Positions 38,097-47,491 of a stretch of DNA of 64,000 nucleotides are shown here, piece after piece; the first letter of the stretch is position 1, and every line of letters starts with the position of its first letter. Below the pieces are notes generated by a model. That model was not told the origin of the DNA and ran no database searches. It worked only from the letters and a program-made list of their open reading frames with translations. Source of the stretch: Paraburkholderia diazotrophica (GTDB taxonomy: Bacteria; Pseudomonadota; Gammaproteobacteria; Burkholderiales; Burkholderiaceae); the NCBI RefSeq assembly GCF_900108945.1, contig NZ_FNYE01000009.1:62001-126000 (forward strand), in the 5' to 3' direction. The translations under genes were made by a program, and so were the position numbers.

Positions 38097-38921
38097 GGCT
38101 AACAAGATCCTCGCCGTGAAACTCACCGGCAGAAGTTGCGTAATTCGTCTGGGAGATGCGAGGAAAAAGCGCAGATCGTCCGCTTCAGGGTTTGGAATCC
38201 TTGAAGCGCAAACGTTTGACCGACGCGGTGCGTTCCCGTGACAAGTTAAAAGAGCGCGGCAGGTGTCCTGGCCGCGTTACCGCCTTGCCGGCAATAAGTA
38301 CCTCATTGTCCGTAAAGCAGCAAATGTCACAGACTCGATTAGCACCAAAAACAGTGAATCGGTATTTAATGCCGTTACATAAGTCCGAACAGCGCAAAGT
38401 CTACCGGGTTCTAGCGGACGTGCGTAATATCATAAGAAAAAACAATGCAATCACATGGATGCGTCGCATCGGGGAATTCTTTTGCGTGATGCGCGTTCCA
38501 GCAAGAGGGTCTTTGCCGAATGATTTGGAATGCGACCCCGTAGATAAGAATCGGCAGATATGACCGGCAAAAAGAGGCCGAATTTTTACCGATTTCGGCT
38601 CTAAGAAGTAAGTATATTATTCAGCCCGTGAGTCGGCTTGGGTTGCATCGGAACAGCTTTTACCTGCGCGCCATTACACGCAGTACGGGATGGGCTTCGA
38701 TGTTCTTCCGCCGGAGTAGCCACGATGCGTCGATGGATCGACGCTCACATTTGCGTTACGCGGCGGCGTACTGCGTATTGCCGTTTTCGCCGCTGGGCGG
38801 AATCGTGCTGACGCGTCGACTGGAGCGGGCATTGCGGCTATGGTGCTGTACACATCGACAATGCCTGCGACTTGAATGCAAGAAGCAGTCAACGATGCGT
38901 GTGCGTCGACATGCCGCCTGG
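38097..38921. other. Long gene-free region, 825 bp
   Basis: Lower GC than its surroundings between about 38300 and 38640. It should contain the glycosidase promoter. Open frames here show no family signature and lack ribosome binding sites. I see no repeat, tRNA or mobile element. Confidence 0.5.
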
Positions 38922-39635
38922 TTAGCGAATTTCGTTACGCGTGCCAGAGGATTCGATGTCGTTGGGGTGCCCAGTGAGTCGGCGCAATTCGAACGCAGAG
39001 TGAAGTGCGAGACCGATGACCGCGCCGATCAGTTCGGCGATCGCGAAGCCAGGCACGCTGGATGGTGCGATGCCCGCGAAACTGTTCGTGAACATGCGGC
39101 CGAATGCGGCCGCCGGATTTGCAAACGACGTCGATGCCGTGAACCAGTACGCGGCGCCGATATATGCAGCGACCATGATCGACGCGCGTCCGGCCGGTGC
39201 GCGCAGGATAACGAGCAGCAGGCCGGCCGTGGCCACGGCTTCGGCAATCCATTGGCCGGTTCCCACGCGGATCTTGCCTGAAAACGCGACGATGGGCAGA
39301 TCGAACATTGCATGCGCGAGCCACGCGCCGAGCAGTGCGCCGATCAGCTGCGCAGCGATGTACGGCAGCAGCTCATGTGCAGGCAGTTCGCCACGCAACG
39401 TCATGACGGCGCTGACGGCGGGATTGAAATGCGCGCCGCTCAATGGCCCGAATACTTCGATCAGCACATACAGTCCGCCCACGGTTGCCAGTGTGTTTGC
39501 GAGCAACGCGATCGCGACGTTGCCGCCCGCAAGCCGTTCGGCCATGATGCCGGAGCCGATCACCACGGCGAGCAGCAAAGCCGTGCCGATCAGCTCGGCG
39601 AGAATCTTGCGCTTGAGATCGATCACTGTCGTCAC
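38922..39635 (-). CDS. Aquaporin-family channel of the ars operon
   Basis: A 237-residue major intrinsic protein with six membrane segments and both pore motifs intact: GAHFNPAVSAVM and SFANPAAAFGRMF. GTG 39635 overlaps the stop of the preceding arsC as GTGA, so translation is probably coupled; GTG 39626 is an alternative. In ars operons without an ArsB or Acr3 pump, an aquaglyceroporin (AqpS of Sinorhizobium meliloti is the known case) lets arsenite leave the cell. No pump gene is seen here. Confidence 0.88.
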   Translation of the reverse strand: MTTVIDLKRKILAELIGTALLLAVVIGSGIMAERLAGGNVAIALLANTLATVGGLYVLIEVFGPLSGAHFNPAVSAVMTLRGELPAHELLPYIAAQLIGALLGAWLAHAMFDLPIVAFSGKIRVGTGQWIAEAVATAGLLLVILRAPAGRASIMVAAYIGAAYWFTASTSFANPAAAFGRMFTNSFAGIAPSSVPGFAIAELIGAVIGLALHSAFELRRLTGHPNDIESSGTRNEIR

Positions 39636-40126
39636 GATTCGGAAATGATTGTGAGCGCTCGCTGGAGCTCGTCGTTGTTCATCGTTTCCAGTGGCAGTGC
39701 CAGCAGTTGCAACATCCGGTATCCGATCGCCTGACGGGTGAGTTCGAATGCAACGCGCTTGCCTTCGTCGCCGCCGGGCGCAACGGATGGGTCCGCATAG
39801 CCCCAGTGAACCTTGACGGGACTGCCTGGCCAGTAGGGGCATGTTTCTGCAGCCGCACTGTCGCAGACGGTAATGACGACGCGCATGGCAGGCGCGTCGT
39901 CGCGCGCAAACTCGTGCCAGCTCTTGCTGCGATAGCCGCTCGCGTCGATGCCCGCTTGCGTGAGCACCTCGACAGCGAACGGATTCAGCCGGCCGCCGGG
40001 TGCGCTACCAGCGCTGAAAGCGCGCACGTCCTTGCCGAGTTTCGCAGCGAGATGATTCAGCATGGCCTCGCCGAGCACGCTGCGGGCCGAGTTGTGCGTG
40101 CACAGGATCAATACGTTGGTCGTCAC
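39632..40126 (-). CDS. arsC: Arsenate reductase, low-molecular-weight phosphatase type
   Basis: A 164-residue protein beginning TTNVLILCTHNSARSVLGEA, with the phosphatase P-loop C-x5-R-S at cysteine 9 and arginine 15. It reduces arsenate to arsenite in the cytoplasm. The C-terminus is about 20-30 residues longer than the shortest family members. It lies 28 bp downstream of arsI and overlaps the aquaporin start. Confidence 0.92.
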   Translation of the reverse strand: MTTNVLILCTHNSARSVLGEAMLNHLAAKLGKDVRAFSAGSAPGGRLNPFAVEVLTQAGIDASGYRSKSWHEFARDDAPAMRVVITVCDSAAAETCPYWPGSPVKVHWGYADPSVAPGGDEGKRVAFELTRQAIGYRMLQLLALPLETMNNDELQRALTIISES

Positions 40127-40154
40127 AGGTCGCCCGTCGAATTGCGCGCAGCAC

Positions 40155-40646
40155 TCAGCAGCACGAGGAGGACGAGGAAGACTTCACGGGAACGCCAGCC
40201 GGTTTGCCCGACGGCGGCGCGCAGCACGCGGCGACCTCCGAGGCCGGCGCAGAGGACTGCGTCTTGCGCGATTCGCCGAACACGGGAATTTCGTTCAGCG
40301 TGCGATACGACTCCCATGCGATGCCTTGCGGATCGACGGTCCAGTACTTGTTCGAATTCGCGTAACAGCAGGCCGTACCGATCTGCTCGTCGACGGGCAA
40401 TGCAGCGCGTTTCAGCCGGTCGCGCATCTCGTCCAGCTCGGCTTCGCTCTCGACCTGCATGCCCAGATGATCCAGGCCCGGCGTCGCGCCGCGCTGCGAG
40501 ATGGCGAAATTCACACGTGGGTCGTCGAGCATCCATTTCGCGTAATCGCTCTTGACGACGGTGGGCTCGGATGCAAACAACGCGGAGTAAAAGCGAATGC
40601 TTGCTGCGAGGTCTTCGACGGCAACGTGAATGTGAAAGCGCTTCAT
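40155..40646 (-). CDS. arsI: ArsI-type C-As lyase (VOC family)
   Basis: A 163-residue single-subunit vicinal-oxygen-chelate protein. The expected metal ligands are at histidine 5, histidine 60 (LDHLGMQVES) and glutamate 112 (WESYRTL). The substrate-binding cysteine pair is at 93-94 (GTACCYANSNKYW). Known ArsI enzymes demethylate trivalent organoarsenicals. The C-terminus carries a second cysteine-rich stretch (AACCAPPSG ... SSSSSCC). ATG 40646 overlaps the end of arsR. The frame extends upstream antisense-free, but only as a shadow of arsR. Confidence 0.88.
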   Translation of the reverse strand: MKRFHIHVAVEDLAASIRFYSALFASEPTVVKSDYAKWMLDDPRVNFAISQRGATPGLDHLGMQVESEAELDEMRDRLKRAALPVDEQIGTACCYANSNKYWTVDPQGIAWESYRTLNEIPVFGESRKTQSSAPASEVAACCAPPSGKPAGVPVKSSSSSSCC

Positions 40647-40978
40647 GATTGCTTCTTCCTGGAAGGGGGACATGCTGTCGTTGGCGTGCAGGGATTGCCG
40701 CCGCAGCAGTTCTCGGTGAGATAGGCCAGCAGGCCGTTCATCGTTGCAAAGTTCGCGCAGTAGAAGACAAAGCGCCCTTCCTGCCGGCTCGTGACGAGTT
40801 GCGCGTGAGCCAGCTCCTTCAGGTGAAAGGAGAGGGATGACGGCGCGACGTCGAGCAGCGCGGCGATCTGGCCCGCCGGCATGCCTTCTGGGCCCGCCTG
40901 CACGAGGGCGCGAAACACGGCAAGCCGGGACTCGTGCGCGAGTGCCGCCAAAGCAGCGACGGTCTGATTCATTTCCAT
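40643..40978 (-). CDS. arsR: ArsR family arsenic-responsive repressor
   Basis: A 111-residue winged-helix repressor with ALAALAHESRLAVFRALVQ and PSSLSFHLKELAHAQLV. Cysteines 91, 92 and 97 in ENCCGGNPC form a C-terminal arsenite site, as in AfArsR-type repressors rather than the helix-5 CVC type. It heads arsR-arsI-arsC-aquaporin and overlaps arsI by four bases. Its operator directly abuts ATG 40978, so the message may be nearly leaderless, or the in-frame ATG 40972 may be used. Confidence 0.93.
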   Translation of the reverse strand: MEMNQTVAALAALAHESRLAVFRALVQAGPEGMPAGQIAALLDVAPSSLSFHLKELAHAQLVTSRQEGRFVFYCANFATMNGLLAYLTENCCGGNPCTPTTACPPSRKKQS

Positions 40979-40998
40979 ATTTCAATGATAGTCGAAAT
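40979..40998 (-). promoter_or_regulatory. Candidate ArsR operator
   Basis: ATTTCAATGATAGTCGAAAT: an imperfect inverted repeat with arms ATTTC and GAAAT, of the kind found at ArsR boxes. It touches the arsR start codon. Confidence 0.55.
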
Positions 40999-41135
40999 GT
41001 TGGAGAAACAGCAAGGAACGCATGCGCCCGCCCGCATTTCGTCGAGCGATTTGGTTCAGCTCCGATGCGATGTCATCTGCCGGGCGAATTTCGGAAAACA
41101 CGTCGAACTTCGCGCGCATGAGTTTCGAAAAACGA

Positions 41136-41171
41136 AGAGGATTCAGCCGAACGCACCAAGCCGAATCCTCT
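41136..41171 (-). terminator. Terminator of the DUF2252 pseudogene
   Basis: AGAGGATTC (41136-41144) pairs with GAATCCTCT (41163-41171). Further pairing inside the 18-base loop is possible. On the minus strand it is followed by TCGTTTTTCG. It lies 15 bp past the pseudogene stop. Confidence 0.7.
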
Positions 41172-41186
41172 CCCACCGATACCAAT

Positions 41187-41775
41187 TCAATAAAGCGGCG
41201 TCCCGGCCTTATAAGCACTGACGAAAGATTGCCAGTCCAGATTGACTTGAGCCGCATAGCTGAATGCGAAGCTCGAGATTTCCGATTCCAGTCCGCTCGT
41301 ACTCGTGATGGCGTCGGTCACCTGCTTGTCGATGCTATAGGTGACGATCGAGCTGTTGTAGTCTTGATCGGAAATCGCGTGAGCCGATGCCAATGCCTGA
41401 CCCAAATAAGCGGCCGCCGTATTCAGCTTGCCGGCGCTCGTCAACTGCGTGTAGTCGAAATCTTCCTGATACGGCGACTTCTCGTGGAAGTAGTAATTCA
41501 AGCCGTTGATCCGTCTGCGTGGTCGTATAGCTCGATGCAGGTAACGTCAGCATGACCTGGTAGAAGATGTGGTCAGTGCCGCGATAGAACGCGAACGCGT
41601 CACCCGCCATAGTCGACATCCTGGTCGCAAGCTCCGCGCTGTCCGTGGCCGCGAGAGGATGGTTGTAGTTGTAGATCTGCGTCACGATCCAACTGGGTCG
41701 CGAAGTTTGAGCGTGGGCGGAAAATGCGCTCAGCAGGCAGGCGGCAGCGGACAAGGCGATCCACGATTTCTTCAT
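41187..41775 (-). pseudogene. DUF2252 family exported protein with a large internal deletion
   Basis: From ATG 41775 (GGGAGAA upstream) a signal peptide (MKKSWIALSAAACLLSAFSA, cleavage after HAQ) is followed by family sequence to FAFYRGTDHIFYQVMLTL and SSYTTTQTD. The frame then shifts directly into the family C-terminus: NYYFHEKSPYQEDFDYTQL, AYLGQALASAHAISDQDY, LDWQSFVSAYKAGTPLY. Intact relatives are roughly 450 residues and have a central kinase-like core (GDxHLxNFG, DFDE) that is entirely missing here. About 250 codons have been lost, with a frame change at the junction (near 41500). Confidence 0.8.
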
Positions 41776-42080
41776 TGTTCTCCCTCGGATAAAGAAAAAG
41801 GAGCGACAAAGCCGCCCCTCTTGTTGGTGCGGCGTCATTCAAGCAGCGCGGAGTGACAACGACATGGCGCGTTTCGTAGAAAAGCCCCAAACGCAATGGA
41901 CGCTGCCATGCGGCAGTTCATCATATGCACTGCGTCGGTGCGCATGGTCATAAAAACTTCATTCAAGTATCCACGCTTAGGGCCGTAAAGAAGACGCGTC
42001 CCTTTAAAAGGACTGTCTTCTCTCCGTGCCTCGCAGCCGCGCATCCATGCCGCCGCGACGCATTGCCATTCAGGTCTCCA
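41776..42080. other. Divergent gap
   Basis: Upstream of the DUF2252 pseudogene and of the second chemoreceptor. No protein-like frame or clear promoter is seen. Confidence 0.4.
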
Positions 42081-43628
42081 ATGCGCAAGTTAAGTATCAG
42101 AACCCGCCTTCTTCTTTTGACGGGCGCCGTTACCGTCATTGCCCTTTGCATCGGCGCAGCGGGATTGATGGGTGTGTCGAGGTCGATCGACACGCTGCAG
42201 CAGATGTATGAGGGACGCGCGCAAGCGTTGCAGACGATATCGACCATCAATGAACTCGTCACCGAAACGGTCTTTGCAGTGAGCGACGCGATTCTCGATC
42301 CGTCGGCGCAGAAAACGCAGGCGCTCGCGGCAAGCGGTGTCGCGCGCATCGAGCAGGTCGACACGCTGATGAAGCAGTATCTCGCCAACAGCGCATCGGC
42401 GGATTCGCGTGAACTCGCGACGAAATACGCTTCGAACTGGGCGAATCTGCGCGACAAGGGTCTGCGGCCGGCCGTTCAGCAATTGAGCGCAAACAGCCTG
42501 GCCGAAGCGCAGTGGGTGCAGACGCAAACCGTCGACCCGTTGTCGCGCACGTTGAAGCAGCAGGGCGCGGAGCTGCGCAAGATCGAATTGACGGCTGCTC
42601 AGTACGAGTACGAACAGGCGACAAAAGCGGGACACGTCGTCGAGATGCTCGTCATCTGCTTTATCGTCGTCGGTCTGGGCGTCGTGGCGGCACTGTCCGC
42701 GTCGATGTCGAGAAGCCTGTTCCGTGAACTCGGCGGCGAGCCGCAAACGGCGGCGGAAATCGCCAATCGCGTTGCGTCGGGCGATCTCTCCGTCGACGTG
42801 CCCGTGAAGCCGGGCGACACACACAGCGTATTGTTCGCGATGAAGGCGATGCGCGAACGTCTTGCCTCGATGATCGGCGAGATCCGCCACTCGACGGATA
42901 CGATCGCCGAAGCGAGCGCATCCATCGCGAGCGGCACGGGCACGCTTGCGACCAGCGCAGAGGAACACGCGGCGAGCATCCAGCAGACTTCGGCGAGCAT
43001 GCAGCAGCTTGCGTCGATGGTCAGAGCCAACGCGGAACATGCGACTGAAGCTCGCACGCTGGCAGGCATCGCGTCGGGCAAGGCCGGCGACGGGGACCGC
43101 GCCGCGAAGGATGCCGGTGCGCGCATGCGCGCACTCGCAGGACAGTCGGGCCGCGTGCGCGACATCACATCGGTGATCGAAGGCATTGCATTCCAGACGA
43201 ACCTGCTGGCCCTCAACGCCGCCGTCGAAGCCGCGCGCGCAGGCAATCAGGGGCGCGGCTTCGCCGTCGTCGCGCAGGAAGTGCGTGCACTTGCTGAGCG
43301 AAGCTCGAAAGCGGCAAAGGAAATCGGCGCGTTGATCAAGGAGATGACAGCCGAAGTGGACCAGAGCGGCGTCGCAGTCGAAGCAGCCGGGGCCACGATT
43401 GTCGACTTGCTCGCCGCCGTTCGCGGCGTGGCAAATCTGGTCGACTCGATCGCAGAAGCGTCACGCGAGCAGAGCAACGGCATCGAGCAGGTCAACGCGG
43501 CCATTCTCGTGATGGACCGCGTGACGCAGCAGAACACCGCTTTCGTACAGGACGGCGCGCAGGCGTCAGGCGATTTGCGCGTGCAGGCAGAATCTTTGCG
43601 GTCGGCCGTGCGGGCCTTTCAGCTTTAA
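42081..43628 (+). CDS. Methyl-accepting chemotaxis protein (Tar type)
   Basis: A 515-residue chemoreceptor. A first membrane segment ([20 protein letters not shown]) is followed by a periplasmic four-helix-bundle sensor, a second membrane segment ([20 protein letters not shown]), a HAMP linker and the signalling domain with [20 protein letters not shown]. The frame opens at 41925, but ATG 42081 ([12 protein letters not shown]) fits the family. The C-terminus AVRAFQL lacks a CheR-docking pentapeptide. The ligand is unknown. Confidence 0.92.
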   Translation: MRKLSIRTRLLLLTGAVTVIALCIGAAGLMGVSRSIDTLQQMYEGRAQALQTISTINELVTETVFAVSDAILDPSAQKTQALAASGVARIEQVDTLMKQYLANSASADSRELATKYASNWANLRDKGLRPAVQQLSANSLAEAQWVQTQTVDPLSRTLKQQGAELRKIELTAAQYEYEQATKAGHVVEMLVICFIVVGLGVVAALSASMSRSLFRELGGEPQTAAEIANRVASGDLSVDVPVKPGDTHSVLFAMKAMRERLASMIGEIRHSTDTIAEASASIASGTGTLATSAEEHAASIQQTSASMQQLASMVRANAEHATEARTLAGIASGKAGDGDRAAKDAGARMRALAGQSGRVRDITSVIEGIAFQTNLLALNAAVEAARAGNQGRGFAVVAQEVRALAERSSKAAKEIGALIKEMTAEVDQSGVAVEAAGATIVDLLAAVRGVANLVDSIAEASREQSNGIEQVNAAILVMDRVTQQNTAFVQDGAQASGDLRVQAESLRSAVRAFQL

Positions 43629-43836
43629 CCCGAACTCTTCTCTTTGCTACGCGAGCCCCGGCCGCTGCGTGCCGCCGGGTTCCTCGTGATCGAAGTACCA
43701 TGCCGACGGCAGTCCCGAGTCGAAAGCGCGCATTGCGCTGGCCAGCGCGCCGCATGCATGAAATGCTCCCGTGCATGACCCGCAATCCGGCGGATTCGGT
43801 GTAGCCTGATAGTCCCGAGCGCAAATGGGAGCCGGT

Positions 43837-45366
43837 ATGGAACAGGAGCTGAAGCTGCGGGTCCGCATCGAAGATCTCGACACATTGCGTCACGTGCCTT
43901 TGTTTGCGCAATCGAAAGGCGCGGCCGAGGTTCCCCGGTTGTTGACGAGCACCTATTTCGACACGCCCGAGCTTGCCTTTCACGAATGCGGGGCGTCGTT
44001 GCGCGTGCGCGCAGTCGGTGACGGGAGACTCCAGACGCTGAAGCTCGAAGGATCGGTTCAGGCGGGCCTGTTCGACAGGAACGAGTTCGAGATGCCCGTC
44101 GATGGCGACGTACCCGATCTGAAGCTGCTGCACGACCCGATCCCCGAGGCGAGCGACTGCGGAAAGCTGGTCCGTGACGAGTCCGCAGCGGCTCAGTTAA
44201 AGCCCGTCTTTGTCACGCGAATCAATCGAGCGGTTTTTCCGCTGCGCTTGCCGTCCGGAGACGAAATCGAAGTTGCACTCGACGAAGGCACGGTCGAAGC
44301 CGACTCAGGCTCTTTGCCGATTGCGGCGCTCGAACTCGAGCTGAAACAGGGGCAGGCGGAGAACCTGTACGGCGTCGCACTGGAACTGCTCGACACCGTG
44401 CCGCTGCGCATCGACCGTTTCAGCAAGGCCGACCTCGGCTACGCGCTCCTCATCGCGGAGCACTGCAAGGCCGTGAAGGCGCAACCCGTGCATCTGCAGA
44501 AAAGCGATTCGGTCGAAGACGCGTTTTGCAGCATCGTGCGCAATTGCCTCGCTCAGGTTCATGCGAACGAGCGCGGCGTCGTGTCGGGTCACGATCCTTC
44601 GAGCGTTCATCAGATGCGCGTGGGGCTGCGTCGTTTGCGCTCGGCGCTCGATCTGTTCGCGACGGTCATTCCCGCTTATGCCGGTCTCGACGAAGAGCTG
44701 CGGTGGATCGCCTCGGAACTGGGCGCCGCGCGCGACTGGGAGGTGCTCGCGGGATCGACGCTCGAACATGCGGGCACGAGCGGCAATCCCGAAGAACTGC
44801 TGCCCGTGCGCGACGCCTGTTTGAAGATCGCCACCAACAACCGGCAGCGCGCGGCGCAGGCCGTCGAGTCGGTTCGCTACACGCGGCTCGCGCTGCAACT
44901 CGCGCTATGGTTGAGCCAAAAGGGATGGCGAGGCGAAATGTCCGACGAGCAGCGCGAAGCGCTCAGCCGGCCCGCGAGGCTGTTCGCCGCGGATGTGCTG
45001 CGTCGCCGGCACAGGAAGCTGATCAAGCGCGGCAAGGGGCTCGCCGATATCGACGATCGCCGTCGCCATCGCGCCCGCATTGCAGCGAAGAAAGTGCGAT
45101 ACGCGACCGAGTTCTTCGCGTCGCTTTGTCCGAGGCGCGTCGTGCAACACTACGTCGGTGCCCTGGCTGAGCTGCAGGACGATCTCGGCTGGCGCAACGA
45201 TGCCGTCGTCGCCGATGAACTGCTGAAGTCGCTGCCGCGAACGTCGCCTGAGACGGCTGCGGGCGCCGCCTTTGCACGAGGCTTTCTCGCGTCACGCGTC
45301 GCCGCCGATCATCGGACATTGAAGAAGCTCTGGAAACGCTTCAGACGTCTTTCGCCGCCGCACTAA
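43837..45366 (+). CDS. CYTH-CHAD domain protein (inorganic triphosphatase-like)
   Basis: A 509-residue protein. The CYTH domain (1 to about 200) begins with the EQELKLRV signature of metal-dependent triphosphate tunnel enzymes. The CHAD domain (about 225-505) is rich in conserved histidine, arginine and lysine and begins near VHQMRVGLRRLRSALDLF; CHAD domains bind polyphosphate. E. coli YgiF, with the same layout, hydrolyses inorganic triphosphate. GGGAG at 43827-43831 selects ATG 43837 over ATG 43825. Confidence 0.92.
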   Translation: MEQELKLRVRIEDLDTLRHVPLFAQSKGAAEVPRLLTSTYFDTPELAFHECGASLRVRAVGDGRLQTLKLEGSVQAGLFDRNEFEMPVDGDVPDLKLLHDPIPEASDCGKLVRDESAAAQLKPVFVTRINRAVFPLRLPSGDEIEVALDEGTVEADSGSLPIAALELELKQGQAENLYGVALELLDTVPLRIDRFSKADLGYALLIAEHCKAVKAQPVHLQKSDSVEDAFCSIVRNCLAQVHANERGVVSGHDPSSVHQMRVGLRRLRSALDLFATVIPAYAGLDEELRWIASELGAARDWEVLAGSTLEHAGTSGNPEELLPVRDACLKIATNNRQRAAQAVESVRYTRLALQLALWLSQKGWRGEMSDEQREALSRPARLFAADVLRRRHRKLIKRGKGLADIDDRRRHRARIAAKKVRYATEFFASLCPRRVVQHYVGALAELQDDLGWRNDAVVADELLKSLPRTSPETAAGAAFARGFLASRVAADHRTLKKLWKRFRRLSPPH

Positions 45367-45452
45367 CCCGAGTACATCGTTATCACGTGTCCGGTGGTCA
45401 GGGCGCGAAATACGGCGCACCTGACAAGATGCTTTCCATATGAGTTTCCATA

Positions 45453-45803
45453 TCACGCGGCTTCCGGCCGAAACGCGTGATGTGGTATGTCGTGCGCAAC
45501 GATCGGCTCCGCGCTTTCGCTCTGGCGATCCGTCGATGGTAAAGATGCTTCCGGTTCCAACGCGGCAAGCGGGTCCAGAATGCTCGATGCGTGATGCAGA
45601 CAGACCCATTCCAGATGATCAGGCGTTTGCGGATCGAATTCGCGCATCCAGTTTGTCCCGCAGACGCGGCACTGGTAGTTCTGTACGAGCACGGGCTTGC
45701 GACCTAGCGGACGCAGCTTTTTCGGCTTGTGCGTCGCCCGCAATCCGTCGTGTGGCACGGTTGCATCGCTGCATTGCATCCGGTCGCAGGCTTCGCAGGA
45801 CAT
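45453..45803 (-). CDS. Conserved zinc-ribbon-like hypothetical protein
   Basis: A 116-residue protein with cysteine pairs MSCEACDRMQC and YQCRVCGTNWMREF and a later CLHH, suggesting a small zinc-binding domain. The middle (KKLRPLGRKPVLVQNYQC) is basic and the C-terminus acidic and variable. I recall similar Burkholderiales proteins of unknown function. It converges on the CYTH-CHAD gene. Confidence 0.7.
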   Translation of the reverse strand: MSCEACDRMQCSDATVPHDGLRATHKPKKLRPLGRKPVLVQNYQCRVCGTNWMREFDPQTPDHLEWVCLHHASSILDPLAALEPEASLPSTDRQSESAEPIVAHDIPHHAFRPEAA

Positions 45804-46123
45804 TTCAGTCGGGTTCAGCGAAAGAGAAGCCGACTATAGCAGCGTAAACGGCCATGTGTGCAACCAGTCCGATTCAAATAAATACCGCATAAGCAGTGCA
45901 TAAATAGCGGATCGTATTCGAACGATTTATCAGTTGATCGATCTGCTGAACGAATCGCACGAGGTCGCGGCGCGTGTCGGCGCAAGCGCAGACACGGCAG
46001 TTTCGCGAGTCGTTACGCGCGCTGCGCGGCGCGGATCGCGTTGACAGGTTTTGCCCGGATCGCCAGCATCGGCTCGCTCCTCTATCATTAGACTTTTGAT
46101 TCCTGAATGCCTGGGGGAGCGCG
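45804..46123. other. Gap upstream of the CHASE3-GGDEF gene
   Basis: It contains an AT-rich inverted repeat near 45900-45933 (ATAAAT ... ATTTAT with CGAT/ATCG inside) and otherwise no supported gene. Confidence 0.4.
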
Positions 46124-47347
46124 TTGCCTGCGCGTCTGTACAAAGCCGCGAGCGCTGACCGGTGGCGCTTCATTGTGCTTTACCTCTTCATGACTTTCGG
46201 TCTGCTGATCGCGGCCGGTCTGTTCCTGCACGAAGCCCGCGTCATCATCAGCGACAGCCTGCTGGATGAAGATGCCGTTGCCGTATTGAGCCAGGCAAAT
46301 CGTGTTCTTCACGATCTGGAAAACGCGGAGACAGGGCAACGCGGGTATCTGCTGACGGGTGACGAAAGCTATTTGCAACCGTATCGACAGGGTGTTCGCG
46401 ACCTCGACGACTCAGTCCTCCGGCTGCATCGGGTCGTGGCTGGTGACGAGCTGTCCGAAGCGCTCGTCGATGCCGTCGAACATGTGAAGACGGACAAGAT
46501 TAGCGAACTGGCGCAAACAGTCGAGCTCGTGCGCACGGGGCACAGCAATGACGCGCTGACGCTGATCCGTACCAACGAGGGCGAGCGTTACATGGACGCG
46601 CTTCGCGACGACATGGGGCAACTGCTGGACCGATGGCAGCAGAAGCGCAAGGCTGCCGCACGCGATGCGCACGAGCGCCTCGTGTTCGGAACGGCCGCGC
46701 TGGCAGTCGTTGCCGTTCTCGTCGGCTGCCTGATGATCTACACGCTGCATATCCAGCGCCGCGCGTTTGCGAAAGTGCACGCATGGTCTGCCGCGCTCGA
46801 CCGCGAGGCCGCACACGATCCGCTGACGGGCCTGCCTAACCGGCGACGCCTGTTGTCCGCGATCGATGCGCTGAATGCGCAACTTCATTTCGCCCCCGAA
46901 CGACGCATCGCGCTGCTGTTCCTCGACATCGACGGTTTCAAGAGCGTCAACGACACACTCGGTCATAGCGCCGGCGATGCATTGCTACGGCGCCTCGCCG
47001 ATGCGCTGCGCGAAGCGACGAGACAGAGCGACGTGCTCGCGCGCGTGGGTGGCGACGAGTTCGTTCTGCTCGCGCCGGATTGCGGCGACGACGCGCAACT
47101 GCGAGAACTTTCGGAGCGGCTGATTCGCTGCGTGCGCGTGGTCGGCGAGAGGGAGTTCGATGGCCGCTTCGAAATTGGCGTGAGCATCGGCATCGCGACA
47201 TTCCCTGATCGCGTGCAGTCGGTCGAGAAACTGCTCGATGTCGCCGATGCCGCGATGTATGTCGCAAAGCGCGGCGGCCGTTCGACGTGGAGCTTCGGTG
47301 TTTTGTCGGAACAGCATCCGTCGAATGTCGTGAGGCTGAAAAGATGA
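46124..47347 (+). CDS. CHASE3-GGDEF diguanylate cyclase
   Basis: A 407-residue protein: a membrane segment (FIVLYLFMTFGLLIAAGLFL), a periplasmic CHASE3 sensor (about 40-185, with ENAETGQRGYLLTGDESYL), a second membrane segment (LVFGTAALAVVAVLVGCLMI) and a GGDEF domain (DPLTGLPNRRRLLSAID, ARVGGDEFVLLAPD). Unlike the other two cyclases here it has the inhibitory RxxD site (RQSD, five residues before GGDEF), so product feedback is expected. It starts at TTG 46124, supported by GGGGGAG at 46113-46119. Confidence 0.92.
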   Translation: MPARLYKAASADRWRFIVLYLFMTFGLLIAAGLFLHEARVIISDSLLDEDAVAVLSQANRVLHDLENAETGQRGYLLTGDESYLQPYRQGVRDLDDSVLRLHRVVAGDELSEALVDAVEHVKTDKISELAQTVELVRTGHSNDALTLIRTNEGERYMDALRDDMGQLLDRWQQKRKAAARDAHERLVFGTAALAVVAVLVGCLMIYTLHIQRRAFAKVHAWSAALDREAAHDPLTGLPNRRRLLSAIDALNAQLHFAPERRIALLFLDIDGFKSVNDTLGHSAGDALLRRLADALREATRQSDVLARVGGDEFVLLAPDCGDDAQLRELSERLIRCVRVVGEREFDGRFEIGVSIGIATFPDRVQSVEKLLDVADAAMYVAKRGGRSTWSFGVLSEQHPSNVVRLKR

Positions 47348-47491
47348 GGCACCGGATAACGAATGCCCGTCGCCGTCGCACGACTCACTCTTCAGCAATT
47401 TCGATTGCTTGATCGATATTCACCGATTCACGCTCCTAGTTCCGGCCATTAGACTGTCTGCAGGATGAGTTGCAGGAATCGGGTATCGAAC

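Noticed and set aside
38156-38563. A 135-codon frame in the gene-free region before the aquaporin
   Set aside because: No ribosome binding site, no hydrophobic core pattern or motif, composition unlike the neighbouring genes.
45897-46043. Short frame reading TIYQLIDLLNESHEVAARVG
   Set aside because: It looks protein-like, but has no usable start codon, no ribosome binding site and no recognised family; treated as chance or unidentifiable debris.
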